NCBI RefSeq assembly: GCF_003008695.1
Contig: NZ_PXZT01000012.1
Location: 1 to 64,000, forward strand
Direction of reading: 5' to 3'
Length of the DNA: 64,000 bases
Source: Trichococcus alkaliphilus
GTDB taxonomy: Bacteria > Bacillota > Bacilli > Lactobacillales > Aerococcaceae
Shown here: piece after piece, positions 45,032 to 54,151 of the stretch
Layout: the number at the start of each line of letters is the position of its first letter
How positions within the stretch are numbered: the first letter of the stretch is position 1
Notes under the pieces: generated by a model
The model's database searches: none
What the model saw: the letters and a program-made list of their open reading frames with translations, nothing else
Told to the model about the DNA's origin: nothing
Position numbers and translations under genes: made by a program

Positions 45032-45045
45032 TGAAACCGTTTTAT
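45032..45045 (+). promoter_or_regulatory. cre-like site and promoter of the GH3 operon
   Basis: TGAAACCGTTTTAT matches 12 of 14 cre positions (the last two differ). It overlaps the upstream edge of a promoter with TTGCAT at 45051-45056 and a TAGTAT about 16 bases on. Confidence 0.4.
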
Positions 45046-45110
45046 TCTAATTGCATAGAAAATAACGTGCTATAGTATGGGAAATAAATGAATAATAGGT
45101 GATTAGATAA

Positions 45111-46850
45111 ATGTTAACGAATCTCAAAGGAATGCCTTATGGATTATCGGATAAAGACATTGAGTGGGTAGAAGAAACAATAAACAATATGTCGATTGAA
45201 GAGAAAATTGGACAACTTTTCATTGTTTTAGGGAAAAGCAGTAATGAAGAATACATCAGAAACTTGGTGGAGAAATACCACATAGGGGGAGCTCGATACA
45301 CTGAAAGGGATCCTCTTAAAGTCTTGCATCAAAATCGAGCGTTCCAGAAGTACAGTAAAACACCTATGTTTATTGCAGCGAATTGCGAGGATGGCGGCAG
45401 CAGTCTTTGCCAAAACGGCACGCAAGTTGCGACGCAAGCGCAATGTGGAGCGACTGCTACTCCGGAAGCTGCATACCGAATGGGAAATATCGGTGGAATA
45501 GAGGCTACCGCCTTGGGGTGTAACTGGACCTTTTCTCCGATTGTGGATATCCTCTTTAATTGGCGTAACACGATCGTTAATACCAGAGCATTCGGGAATG
45601 AAGCGGATCAAGTCTTGGAATTGGCAAAAGCAAACATTAAAGGCTTAAAAAACAGCAATATACTGACAAGTGCTAAACATTTCCCGGGCGATGGCGTTGA
45701 AGAAAGAGATCAACACCTGGTGATGGGGATCAACGATCTGACATGTGAAGAATGGGATGCCAGTTTTGGCAAGGTCTATCGGTCACTCATAGAAGATGGA
45801 CTGGAAACGATTATGATTGGCCACATTGCACTTCCTGCATACAGCAGAAAGTTACGGCCAGGCATCCTGGATGAAGAGATTATGCCAGCTACATTAGCGC
45901 CTGAAATCACAACTGATTTATTGAGAAAACAATTAGGTTTCCAAGGGCTTGTAGTAACCGACGCTTCTCATATGGGCGGCTTGCTGAGTGCTAAACCAAG
46001 AAATGAACAGCTTCCATATGCGATTGCAGCGGGATGCGACATGTTTTTGTTCATGCACGATGAAGAAGAGGATTTCCAATACATGCTGGATGGATATGAA
46101 AAAGGCATCATTTCTGAAGAGAGATTACAGGAAGCCCTTGAACATATCCTAGGGATGAAGGCAAAGCTAGGATTGCACAAAATGAAAGCGGAGTCTCTGG
46201 AAGAGGCGACGACGAAATTGACGCAAATCGGCAGTGCAGAGCACTTAGCGGTGGCAAAAGAAATTGCGGATGAAAGCATTACGCTTGTCAAGGATACACA
46301 AGGATTGCTGCCGATCGATGTACGTGAGAAAAAAAGAGCTATGCTGTATTTTCTTGAAAGTGCCCCCGTTTCTTATGCTGACGGGACAGACAAAGCCAAG
46401 AAAATCGTGATTGAAGAACTGGAAAAAGCTGGATTTCAGGTTGACGTGAATGATTCGTTTTATGATCTTGAGCAAAGAGAACGCTCACCATTCAATAAAT
46501 TTAAAATTATGGCTATGCCCACAGTCGAATCTTTCAAAAAGCAATACGATGTCGTCTTTGTGTTTGTCCATATGAAAGGCTATGCCCAAGAAAATAATGT
46601 ACGGGTGAAATATTCAGCGCCACATTCTAATGAATTACCTTGGTGGATCAACGAAGTTCCTACGGTTTGTGTTTCCTTAAGCTATACAAATCATTTGTAT
46701 GATTTACCCATGATGAAAACATTCATAAATGCTTATGGACCAACCAGAGCATGCATTCGAGCCACAGTCGAGAAGATAACTGGTCAGTCGGAATTTAAGG
46801 GCAAATTTAATGAAACCGTGTGGTGCAACAGCTGGGACACCAGATATTGA
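45111..46850 (+). CDS. GH3 glycosidase, NagZ-like beta-N-acetylhexosaminidase type
   Basis: A 579-residue glycoside hydrolase family 3 protein without signal peptide. The N-terminal barrel has KHFPGDGVEERDQH, the NagZ-type motif KHFPGxG-x4-D-x-H with the His/Asp acid-base dyad that marks N-acetylglucosaminidases or phosphorylases, and a nucleophile candidate in GLVVTDASHMGG. A second domain of about 200 residues (from 385) resembles the GH3 C-terminal sandwich (ADESITLVKDTQGLLPI). It is the first gene of an operon with a CUT2 importer and a GH2 enzyme. ATG 45111 follows TAGGTGAT at ten bases. Substrate: probably a beta-linked GlcNAc or related oligosaccharide; this is inference. Confidence 0.82.
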   Translation: MLTNLKGMPYGLSDKDIEWVEETINNMSIEEKIGQLFIVLGKSSNEEYIRNLVEKYHIGGARYTERDPLKVLHQNRAFQKYSKTPMFIAANCEDGGSSLCQNGTQVATQAQCGATATPEAAYRMGNIGGIEATALGCNWTFSPIVDILFNWRNTIVNTRAFGNEADQVLELAKANIKGLKNSNILTSAKHFPGDGVEERDQHLVMGINDLTCEEWDASFGKVYRSLIEDGLETIMIGHIALPAYSRKLRPGILDEEIMPATLAPEITTDLLRKQLGFQGLVVTDASHMGGLLSAKPRNEQLPYAIAAGCDMFLFMHDEEEDFQYMLDGYEKGIISEERLQEALEHILGMKAKLGLHKMKAESLEEATTKLTQIGSAEHLAVAKEIADESITLVKDTQGLLPIDVREKKRAMLYFLESAPVSYADGTDKAKKIVIEELEKAGFQVDVNDSFYDLEQRERSPFNKFKIMAMPTVESFKKQYDVVFVFVHMKGYAQENNVRVKYSAPHSNELPWWINEVPTVCVSLSYTNHLYDLPMMKTFINAYGPTRACIRATVEKITGQSEFKGKFNETVWCNSWDTRY

Positions 46851-46871
46851 TACAGAAAGGAAGTTGCAGAA

Positions 46872-48374
46872 ATGTCTAAACAAGGAAAAACATTGCTTGA
46901 AGTAAAAAATATGTTTAAAAGCTTTGGGCCTACGATTGCCTTAAAAGATGTGAATCTGACTATAAAAAGAGGCCAAATCCATGGTCTGGTCGGCGAAAAC
47001 GGAAGCGGTAAGAGTACCGTGACCAGTATTGCATCCGGATTGCAGGATTGCGATAGCGGGGAAATGATTTACCTAGGGAAAGCATGGCATCCGGAAAGCA
47101 TGATCCATGCACGGGAGCAAGGCATGAGCATGATCCTTCAGGAAGCAAATACGATCAGTGATGTAACCGTAGCAGAGAATCTCTTTGCTGGAAAAGAAGC
47201 GGAATTCACTAACTTGGGTATGATATCCAAAAAGAAAATGGTTCAAGCAGCTGATGAACTCTTGCAAACATTTGATATCGAGCACATCAAGGGAGGTGAC
47301 AGCATAAACAGCTACAGCTTTGAAGACCGAAAACTGATTGAAATCTGCCGTGCAGTAACGGATGAAACACAGCTGTTAGTTGTTGATGAAACAACTACAG
47401 CCTTAAGCCATATCGGGAGAGCATTGATCTACAAGCTCATCAACAAAATGGCGGCTGAAGGAAAAGCTGTCATATTCATCAGTCACGACATGGATGAAAT
47501 CATTGAAGTTTGCAATATCTTGACAGTATTGAGGGATGGAAGCATCATAGGGACGCTGGAAAAAGAAGAAATGGATCCAAAGAAGATCCGTTACATGATG
47601 GTAGGACGTGAGATTGGAGAAGCTTACTACAGAGAAGATTACGATCCATCCCACTCCGGTGAAGTTGTATTGGAATTTAAGAATGCATCCTTTAATGAAA
47701 TAAAAAACTTTAATCTAAAATTGCATAAGGGTCAAATCTTAGGCCTGGGCGGATTATCAGGTAGCGGCATGCGGGATGTAGGGAGAGCGGCTTTTGGATT
47801 GGAACGACTGAAAGAAGGCGCAATCGAATGTAAAGGAAACCCCATCGAGGGCATTATGTCCGCGATCGACAACAACATGGGCTACATCTCAAAAAATCGC
47901 GATCGGGAAGCGCTGATTGGAGAAGGCTCAATTCGAGACAACATCATTATGCCAAGCATTCGAGGACTGTCCGGAAAGATGATGTATTTATCAAAAAAAG
48001 CATCCACAAAAGTGGCCCAGCACCAAATTGATGCTTTCAGCATAAAATGCAACAACGAGAACCAATACGTTTCAACGTTATCTGGCGGCAACAAGCAAAA
48101 GGTTTCCTTCGCAAAATGGATGGCAAAAGACAGCGACATCTTCATCATGGATTGCCCGACTCGCGGAGTGGATATTGGCGTTAAACAATTTATGTATCAA
48201 TTGATCAGCCAAATGAAAGCGGATAATAAGGCGATATTGATGATCAGTGAAGAATTGCCGGAACTGATCGGAATGTGCGATCAGATAATTATTATGAAAG
48301 ACAATGAAGTCAGCGCCAACATTACACGGGACAAGGATCTGAAACAGACCGACATCATTGAATACATCATTTAA
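46872..48374 (+). CDS. CUT2-type sugar ABC transporter ATPase (RbsA/MglA-like)
   Basis: A 500-residue tandem ATPase with two nucleotide-binding domains, as in RbsA. NBD1 has Walker A GENGSGKST and Walker B LLVVDETTTAL but a degenerate signature (YSFEDRKLIEI instead of LSxGQ). NBD2 has the usual degenerate Walker A (GLSGSGMRD, no Lys) but an intact signature LSGGNKQKVSFAKWM and FIMDCPTRGVD. Thus only one composite ATP site should be complete. ATG 46872 with AAGGAAG upstream. It lies between the GH3 gene and the permease genes. Confidence 0.88.
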   Translation: MSKQGKTLLEVKNMFKSFGPTIALKDVNLTIKRGQIHGLVGENGSGKSTVTSIASGLQDCDSGEMIYLGKAWHPESMIHAREQGMSMILQEANTISDVTVAENLFAGKEAEFTNLGMISKKKMVQAADELLQTFDIEHIKGGDSINSYSFEDRKLIEICRAVTDETQLLVVDETTTALSHIGRALIYKLINKMAAEGKAVIFISHDMDEIIEVCNILTVLRDGSIIGTLEKEEMDPKKIRYMMVGREIGEAYYREDYDPSHSGEVVLEFKNASFNEIKNFNLKLHKGQILGLGGLSGSGMRDVGRAAFGLERLKEGAIECKGNPIEGIMSAIDNNMGYISKNRDREALIGEGSIRDNIIMPSIRGLSGKMMYLSKKASTKVAQHQIDAFSIKCNNENQYVSTLSGGNKQKVSFAKWMAKDSDIFIMDCPTRGVDIGVKQFMYQLISQMKADNKAILMISEELPELIGMCDQIIIMKDNEVSANITRDKDLKQTDIIEYII

Positions 48375-48408
48375 TGGCGTCTTTTGGGAATTACGAAAGG
48401 AGATAATT

Positions 48409-49413
48409 ATGGAAAAACCAGCAAATAAATCGAGTGGAGAAAATCATATCGAATCGGCGGACTTTCTTGGTCTAATGAAAAAAATCAAAAAGTGGGATTG
48501 GCTAAGTATTGTTCCTTACTTAGGCTTAGTGTTAATCCTAATCGTTTTTAGCTTTACGTCCAACGGGAACCTATTTGGAGCTTATAATGTCAGCATTGTG
48601 GTGCAACAAACGGTCGCTTTGGCTATTGTTTGTTTGGGAGGGGTATTTGTATACTCAATGGGAAATTTGGACATCTCGATTGGAGCCACAATCGGTCTCT
48701 GCACACTGATTCAAGCGATAATTTTAAATGCCACAGGAAATCTTTTCCTGGCGTTTATGGCCGCCTTGCTCTTAGCCCTGTTTTTTGGATTAATAAATGG
48801 AGCGGTGAGTTCTTGGTTAGGTCTCCCTTCTGTCATCACTAGTTTGTTCCTGATGTTTATCGGAACGGGCGTTCAAACGATCATAACTCTGCAAACCAAT
48901 ACAATCAGGACCAGCTTTGATTTTTCATTCTGGAAGAACATGTATGTTCAAATCGGAGCATTGGCAATCATGTTCGCTGTCGTGTACTACTTATTCAATT
49001 ACACGCGTCTAGGAAAATACACGAGCAGTATTGGTGCAAATATAGAATTTGCCAAACAAAGTGGTGTGAATGTATTCAGAAACAAAATATATGCGTATCT
49101 CATCATGGGAACCTGCGTAGCGATAGCTAGCCTGTTCATTTTAGCACGGTCGGGAAGCTCTTCCCGTGTCACGGGTGCAGGGTATCATATGGATGTTATG
49201 GTGGCGTTGATCCTCGGCGGAATGCCTTTGTCAGGAGGGATGAAGAGTAAAGTGAGTGCTGCTCTGATCGGTTCATTTTCCTATATTCTTTTGACAAATG
49301 GGCTTACCCTATCCGGTGTTGCTGCAAATAATGTTCCGCTGGTGAAGGCATTGATCTTTGCTGTCATCGTGATCATAACCAGCCGCAAGAAGGGAGTCGT
49401 GTTACCTAGATAA
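48409..49413 (+). CDS. CUT2-type sugar ABC permease (RbsC-like), first of two
   Basis: A 334-residue permease of the BPD_transp_2 family with 8-10 membrane segments; SMGNLDISIGATIGLC is the family pattern (the region of RbsC that reads GGIDLSVG) and RVTGAGYHMDVMVALILGG follows the conserved glycine pattern near the C-terminus. ATG 48409 follows AAAGGAGATAATT; the open frame extends 17 codons into the ATPase gene. With the permease at 50684 it probably forms a heterodimer, since both differ in sequence. Confidence 0.86.
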   Translation: MEKPANKSSGENHIESADFLGLMKKIKKWDWLSIVPYLGLVLILIVFSFTSNGNLFGAYNVSIVVQQTVALAIVCLGGVFVYSMGNLDISIGATIGLCTLIQAIILNATGNLFLAFMAALLLALFFGLINGAVSSWLGLPSVITSLFLMFIGTGVQTIITLQTNTIRTSFDFSFWKNMYVQIGALAIMFAVVYYLFNYTRLGKYTSSIGANIEFAKQSGVNVFRNKIYAYLIMGTCVAIASLFILARSGSSSRVTGAGYHMDVMVALILGGMPLSGGMKSKVSAALIGSFSYILLTNGLTLSGVAANNVPLVKALIFAVIVIITSRKKGVVLPR

Positions 49414-49471
49414 CTTTCTTCTATTAAAAGTTCGGAACTTTTCAAAAAAATTATATCAGGAGATGATCAGG

Positions 49472-50638
49472 ATGAAAAAAATGATAAAACTACTTATGAG
49501 TGCAACAGTGTTATTAGGCTTGGCAGCATGTGGTGGAGCAGAAGAACAACAAGGATCCGACTCGACTTCGGCAGGCAACAGTACAGCTGAGGAAGCTTCA
49601 TTTGATTATGCGGATGTAAAGATTGGCGTGCTCGGTCATATGCAGAGTGGAGAGACGCTCGATGCACTGACCGTGTATATGGACGCTCTGTCAGAGGAAG
49701 TCGGTTTCTCATATGAGTATGTCGTAGGAAGCAGCTACGATGAGCAGACCAACATAACAGCCGTGCAGAATTTGATTGCATCTGGAGTGGACGGGATTGT
49801 TTTGGCGATAGACAGCGGAACACCGGCAATTTTGCAGGAGTGTGAGGCTGCAGGTGTATTCCTATCTGCATTCATCACAGACATGGACAGCAGTTTTGAT
49901 GAGTTAAAGTCAAGTGACTATTATTTGGGAAATGTGAATGATGGCCTGTACGATACTTCCTCAATTGGAGAAAAAGCTGCCGAGTTAGTAATCAAAGATG
50001 GTAATACGAACGTAGGCATCGTAACCTTCCCATTACTATACTTCCCACAAAAAAATGCGGCAATCCAAGCGTTTACGAAAACAATTGCAAGCCATAATGA
50101 CACTGCAACCGAACCTATTGAAATCTATGAGACTCAGGAGTTAAGTTTTAGTGCATTGGAAGATACATATTTTAATAATTATCCTGAATTAGACTCTATT
50201 TTTAGTTTAGCGAGTGGTTTTGTGCATCCTACGATGGTAAGCGCGGATAAGACAGATGTTGATTTGTATACCACGGGATTTAAAAAAGATGATTTAGACG
50301 CATTTGAAAATGGCGAAATGAGAATGATGACGTTATCGAATGTCGAAGCTGTAGCTCTTCCTGTTGCTATGATCCTTAATGCTGTGGCAGAGAAACCATT
50401 TGCTGATCAACCTGAAGAAGCAGAGCGTATCGATACTTCATTGGTTTTTGTAACCAACGATGAAGAGTTAACAGCTCTGGAGGAAAAATGTTTCTACTTC
50501 ACCGCAGATATAGACCAAGCTTTCATTTCTCCGGAAGATTTCACGCAATATCTTACTGCATATAATCCAGATGCAAGTTATGAGGAGTTCAAAGAAGTAC
50601 TCATGAACATGTCCATGGAAGACTTGATGGCCAAATGA
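49472..50638 (+). CDS. Sugar-binding lipoprotein of the CUT2 transporter
   Basis: A 388-residue periplasmic-binding-protein-like lipoprotein. Signal peptide MKKMIKLLMSATVLLGLAAC with lipobox LAAC, a Ser/Gly/Glu-rich linker, then a type I binding fold (VKIGVLGHMQSGETLD, NLIASGVDGIVLAIDSGTPA). ATG 49472 is nine bases after AGGAG; ATG 49463 falls on that site. It lies between the two permease genes and binds the sugar imported by this system; identity unknown. Confidence 0.85.
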   Translation: MKKMIKLLMSATVLLGLAACGGAEEQQGSDSTSAGNSTAEEASFDYADVKIGVLGHMQSGETLDALTVYMDALSEEVGFSYEYVVGSSYDEQTNITAVQNLIASGVDGIVLAIDSGTPAILQECEAAGVFLSAFITDMDSSFDELKSSDYYLGNVNDGLYDTSSIGEKAAELVIKDGNTNVGIVTFPLLYFPQKNAAIQAFTKTIASHNDTATEPIEIYETQELSFSALEDTYFNNYPELDSIFSLASGFVHPTMVSADKTDVDLYTTGFKKDDLDAFENGEMRMMTLSNVEAVALPVAMILNAVAEKPFADQPEEAERIDTSLVFVTNDEELTALEEKCFYFTADIDQAFISPEDFTQYLTAYNPDASYEEFKEVLMNMSMEDLMAK

Positions 50639-50683
50639 GAATAGTAAGACTATTAGGCACAAGGAAATACTGGGGTGAAATTT

Positions 50684-51679
50684 ATGAACAGTAAAACAAT
50701 GGTTAGGAATATATTGATAACAATATGCTTGCCCGTTCTGATGTTCTTGGTTATGTACACCATCACGAAATCGAATGGAATAGACTATTATGGGCAATCG
50801 GCCATGTGGAAAGCTATTTTCAGGAATTTGGGGATGGCTGTCACGATGGGCTGCGGGTTAGCCATGCAATTGCGTCATGGTAGATTTGATTTTTCGGGTG
50901 GGGCTACTATGGTGTTGGCTGGAATTCTAGGTGTCTATTATACGCAACAGTTTAATGGTGGACCGATGATGCTACTGACACTATGTGTCGTTTTCTCAGT
51001 AATGATCAGTATGATTACTGCCACAGTCTATGTCACATCAAAATTGCCAATCATCATTTGTACCATTATGTTAGCGTTAGTTTATGAAGCATTGACCCTT
51101 GTTCTTGCAGGAGGCAATGGTGTAAATATTATGGCGAATGTGGGCTTGAATATTTTTGGGAGAGAACCCTACACAATATATATTATGGTGTTCGCCATGA
51201 TTTTGTATCAAATTATTCTATCGCTTACACCTTTTGGGTATAGAGCAAAACTATTGAGACATGGTCAGCATGTCTCGGTAAACATTGGAATCAACGAGAG
51301 AAAAAATGTTATTACAGCCTATGTTTTTTCTGGTATTTTATTTGGGCTCGCGGCAACTATCTTTGTATCTCAAAATAAAGTAGAAACATTATCCAATTTA
51401 TCCTCTACAGGGATTTTGTTCAGTTACATAGCTTCTGTCTACATAGGGATGTTCCTGGGGAAACTTACACTGGAGATTGTTGGACTTACCATTGGAGCAT
51501 TAACTATCCAGTTGATGAATTATGGTTTGGGAGCAATGGGTTATGATAGCGGTGGCTGGAATAACATATTCTTCGGTATATTTATGATGACATTCTGGGT
51601 AATAACCAGTAAGGCTGGTCAGATTGAGATTTTTCTATCAAACCTATCCAAGAAGAAAGAAATTGGACAGAAGATTTAA
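50684..51679 (+). CDS. CUT2-type sugar ABC permease, second of two
   Basis: A 331-residue permease of the BPD_transp_2 family, with LRHGRFDFSGGATMVLAGIL as the equivalent of the conserved GGIDLSVG stretch and ANIGINERKN-like NIGINERKNVITAYVFSGIL later. Clearly different from the permease at 48409, so the transporter is likely a heterodimer as in YjfF-YtfT. ATG 50684 is preferred over GTG 50675, which overlaps the GGGGTG ribosome site. It is followed by a hairpin and the GH2 gene. Confidence 0.83.
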   Translation: MNSKTMVRNILITICLPVLMFLVMYTITKSNGIDYYGQSAMWKAIFRNLGMAVTMGCGLAMQLRHGRFDFSGGATMVLAGILGVYYTQQFNGGPMMLLTLCVVFSVMISMITATVYVTSKLPIIICTIMLALVYEALTLVLAGGNGVNIMANVGLNIFGREPYTIYIMVFAMILYQIILSLTPFGYRAKLLRHGQHVSVNIGINERKNVITAYVFSGILFGLAATIFVSQNKVETLSNLSSTGILFSYIASVYIGMFLGKLTLEIVGLTIGALTIQLMNYGLGAMGYDSGGWNNIFFGIFMMTFWVITSKAGQIEIFLSNLSKKKEIGQKI

Positions 51680-51699
51680 TTTTTTAGCATAATACCAAC

Positions 51700-51743
51700 C
51701 ATAGGCCTGAGCATTACTCATTTTGTAGTATGCAAAGGCCTAT
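51700..51743 (+). promoter_or_regulatory. Hairpin between permease and GH2 gene
   Basis: ATAGGCCT and AGGCCTAT pair around a loop of about 27 bases, without a T run. It may stabilise or process the operon message. Confidence 0.4.
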
Positions 51744-51821
51744 AAGTATGTATAAACCATGATATTTCTGCGACAATGAAGCGTATTTGAGTTATAAATT
51801 AAAAAGGTTGGAGGTTTACAA

Positions 51822-54035
51822 ATGCGGAACACTTATTCATTAAATGAGGGCTGGATATTTAAAAAAAGAGATTTCAGCTTAGAAAAAATAAAACCCAAAT
51901 CTACATCGGAAGAGCTGATAAATTTACCTCATACATGGAACAATGAGGTAAATAATAACAGAGAAGAGTTTTCTTATCAGAGAACAATCACTATCTCAGA
52001 AAATCATAGAGACGATAATCTGTATTTAGAATTTTTAGGTGCGAATAGTGTATGCAAAGTCTATTTGAATGACCTGTTTGTAGGAGAACATCGCGGGGGG
52101 TATTCGGCCTTTCGATTTGATATTACGGAATTGTATGATTGGGATAAGGAAAATGTAGTCACTGTGTTTGTGGATAATAGCCAAACAAAGGATGTGTCCC
52201 CTCTTAATGGAGATTTTACAATATACGGGGGCCTGTACAGACCTGTAAATCTGATTTGCGTGGATAAAGATCATTTCTCTTTAGATTTTTGGGGAACAGA
52301 TGGAATCATCATCAGGATTGAAGTCAAAGAGGACAAATCAGGTGTCGTTAATTTAGAAGTACATACAGTTTGCGCATCAGATGCTACAGTAAACATAAAG
52401 ATACTGGATGAAGGAGATCGTATCCTTTATTCGGAAACGATCCCCTCAGACCAAAAAAATGTTGTCATTGAGCTGGATGAACCGAATCTTTGGGAAGGTC
52501 AAGAAAGTCCGTATTTATATACTTTAGAAGCGACCTTGCAGAAGAATGGAACGGCTGTCGATCAAATCAAGAAAACATTCGGCTTCAGAAGTTGCAGCTT
52601 AACCCCTGATCGTGGCTTCTTTTTGAATGATAAACACTTGCGGATAAATGGCGTTGCCAAACATCAAGATTTTGAAGATGTCGGGAATGCCGTTAAGAAC
52701 GAACACATCGAAAAGGATTTTGAGATCATAAGGGAGATTGGCGCCAATGCAATCCGACTTTCTCATTATCAGCATAGTCAATCTGTTTATGATTTTTGTG
52801 ATAAAGAAGGATATGTTGTTTGGGCTGAGATACCGATGATGTCTCTGCCTGAAAGGGAAGGCGTATTGGAGAATGCGACGGATCAATTAACAGAACTGAT
52901 CTTGCAAAACTGCCACCATCCATCCATTTGTTTTTGGGGCGTTCAAAATGAAATTGCAATGGATGGTGAATCCATTGCGATGTACCAATCAGTAAATACT
53001 TTGAATGATTTGGTGCAGGAATTACTGCCTACTGCCTTGACAGCCAGTGCCAATATGTATGAAGTTAAAAACAACAGCCAATTAAACTTTATCAGTGACA
53101 TGGTGGGCTATAATTTATATTTTGGTTGGTATTATGACAGCATGCAAGATTTGAATGAGTGGATTGAAAATTTCCACACAGAAAATCCGCATGTTTCGTT
53201 GGGTATTTCTGAATATGGTGCCGATTCTAATCTGGGTTTCCATTCTGACACTCCAAAAGTGAAGGATTACAGTGAAGAGTTTCAAGCAATCTATCATGAA
53301 CAAACCTATCCCATCATCAAGACAAAGTCCTATATGTGGGGAAGTTTTGTTTGGAACATGTTTGATTTTGGAAGTAGCGTCAGAAACGAAGGCGGCACGA
53401 AAGGGAAAAACTGTAAGGGATTAGTTACCTTTGATCGTAGTACTAAGAAAGACGCCTTTTACTATTACAAAGCCAACTGGTCTCAGGAACCCTTTATTCA
53501 TATATGCGAAAAACGTTTTGTTAATAGAGACAAAAATGTCGTTGATATTAAAATATATTCGAATCTAAAACAGGTTTCTTTAAAGATGAATGGATTAGAT
53601 ATTGGAACCGTTGAGGGTGAGACCGTATTTTTATTTGAAAATGTACTTTTACAGCCAGGAGAGAACAAGGTTAGAGCATATTCCGATAGTTACGAAGACA
53701 CTGCCGTCTTCAGGAAAGTTGACGCTCCAGATCAATCTTATATTTTTGTAGATCCGAATCCTGAGATAAATGTCAAAAACTGGTTTACACAAGAACGCGG
53801 CGAAGTTGACCTTTTCCCGAGTAATGCTTATTCGGTTCTGGACACATTAGGGACTTTAATGGAAAATGAGGAAGCATGGAATGTAGTTAAAGAATCAGCA
53901 CCAGACATCGCAGATCGATCCGTGCCTGGCGCACCTGTTACATTGCTATGGGTTGCGAATAAGATGAAAAATTACTTCTCTGAAGAAGCGGTTAAAGAGA
54001 TCAATAATAAATTGATAAAAATTACTAAAAGCTGA
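51822..54035 (+). CDS. GH2 glycosidase, beta-galactosidase type
   Basis: A 737-residue glycoside hydrolase family 2 enzyme without signal peptide. N-terminal sugar-binding jelly roll (NEGWIFKKRD ... LPHTWN, YLEFLGANSVCKVYLND), an Ig-like domain (about 170-260), and the barrel with RLSHYQHSQSVYDFCDKEGYVVWAE, acid/base Glu in GVQNEIAM and nucleophile Glu in GISEYGAD; the C-terminus adds Ig-like domains. The specific substrate could also be a beta-glucuronide or beta-mannoside, but the RxSHYxH pattern favours beta-galactosidase. ATG 51822 after GGAGGT. Last gene of the operon. Confidence 0.87.
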   Translation: MRNTYSLNEGWIFKKRDFSLEKIKPKSTSEELINLPHTWNNEVNNNREEFSYQRTITISENHRDDNLYLEFLGANSVCKVYLNDLFVGEHRGGYSAFRFDITELYDWDKENVVTVFVDNSQTKDVSPLNGDFTIYGGLYRPVNLICVDKDHFSLDFWGTDGIIIRIEVKEDKSGVVNLEVHTVCASDATVNIKILDEGDRILYSETIPSDQKNVVIELDEPNLWEGQESPYLYTLEATLQKNGTAVDQIKKTFGFRSCSLTPDRGFFLNDKHLRINGVAKHQDFEDVGNAVKNEHIEKDFEIIREIGANAIRLSHYQHSQSVYDFCDKEGYVVWAEIPMMSLPEREGVLENATDQLTELILQNCHHPSICFWGVQNEIAMDGESIAMYQSVNTLNDLVQELLPTALTASANMYEVKNNSQLNFISDMVGYNLYFGWYYDSMQDLNEWIENFHTENPHVSLGISEYGADSNLGFHSDTPKVKDYSEEFQAIYHEQTYPIIKTKSYMWGSFVWNMFDFGSSVRNEGGTKGKNCKGLVTFDRSTKKDAFYYYKANWSQEPFIHICEKRFVNRDKNVVDIKIYSNLKQVSLKMNGLDIGTVEGETVFLFENVLLQPGENKVRAYSDSYEDTAVFRKVDAPDQSYIFVDPNPEINVKNWFTQERGEVDLFPSNAYSVLDTLGTLMENEEAWNVVKESAPDIADRSVPGAPVTLLWVANKMKNYFSEEAVKEINNKLIKITKS

Positions 54036-54076
54036 CACCTTTTACGCAAAGGACATCTCCGGATAATCAGTTAACA

Positions 54077-54123
54077 GCAAAAGGCAGGAACTCACCCGAT
54101 TGCGGGAAGTTCCTGCCTTTTGC
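54077..54123. terminator. Bidirectional terminator
   Basis: GCAAAAGGCAGGAACT ... AGTTCCTGCCTTTTGC (16-bp perfect stem) between the convergent GH2 and MFS genes. Confidence 0.92.
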
Positions 54124-54151
54124 TTGTCCTTACGATATTTTCAAATCAATC

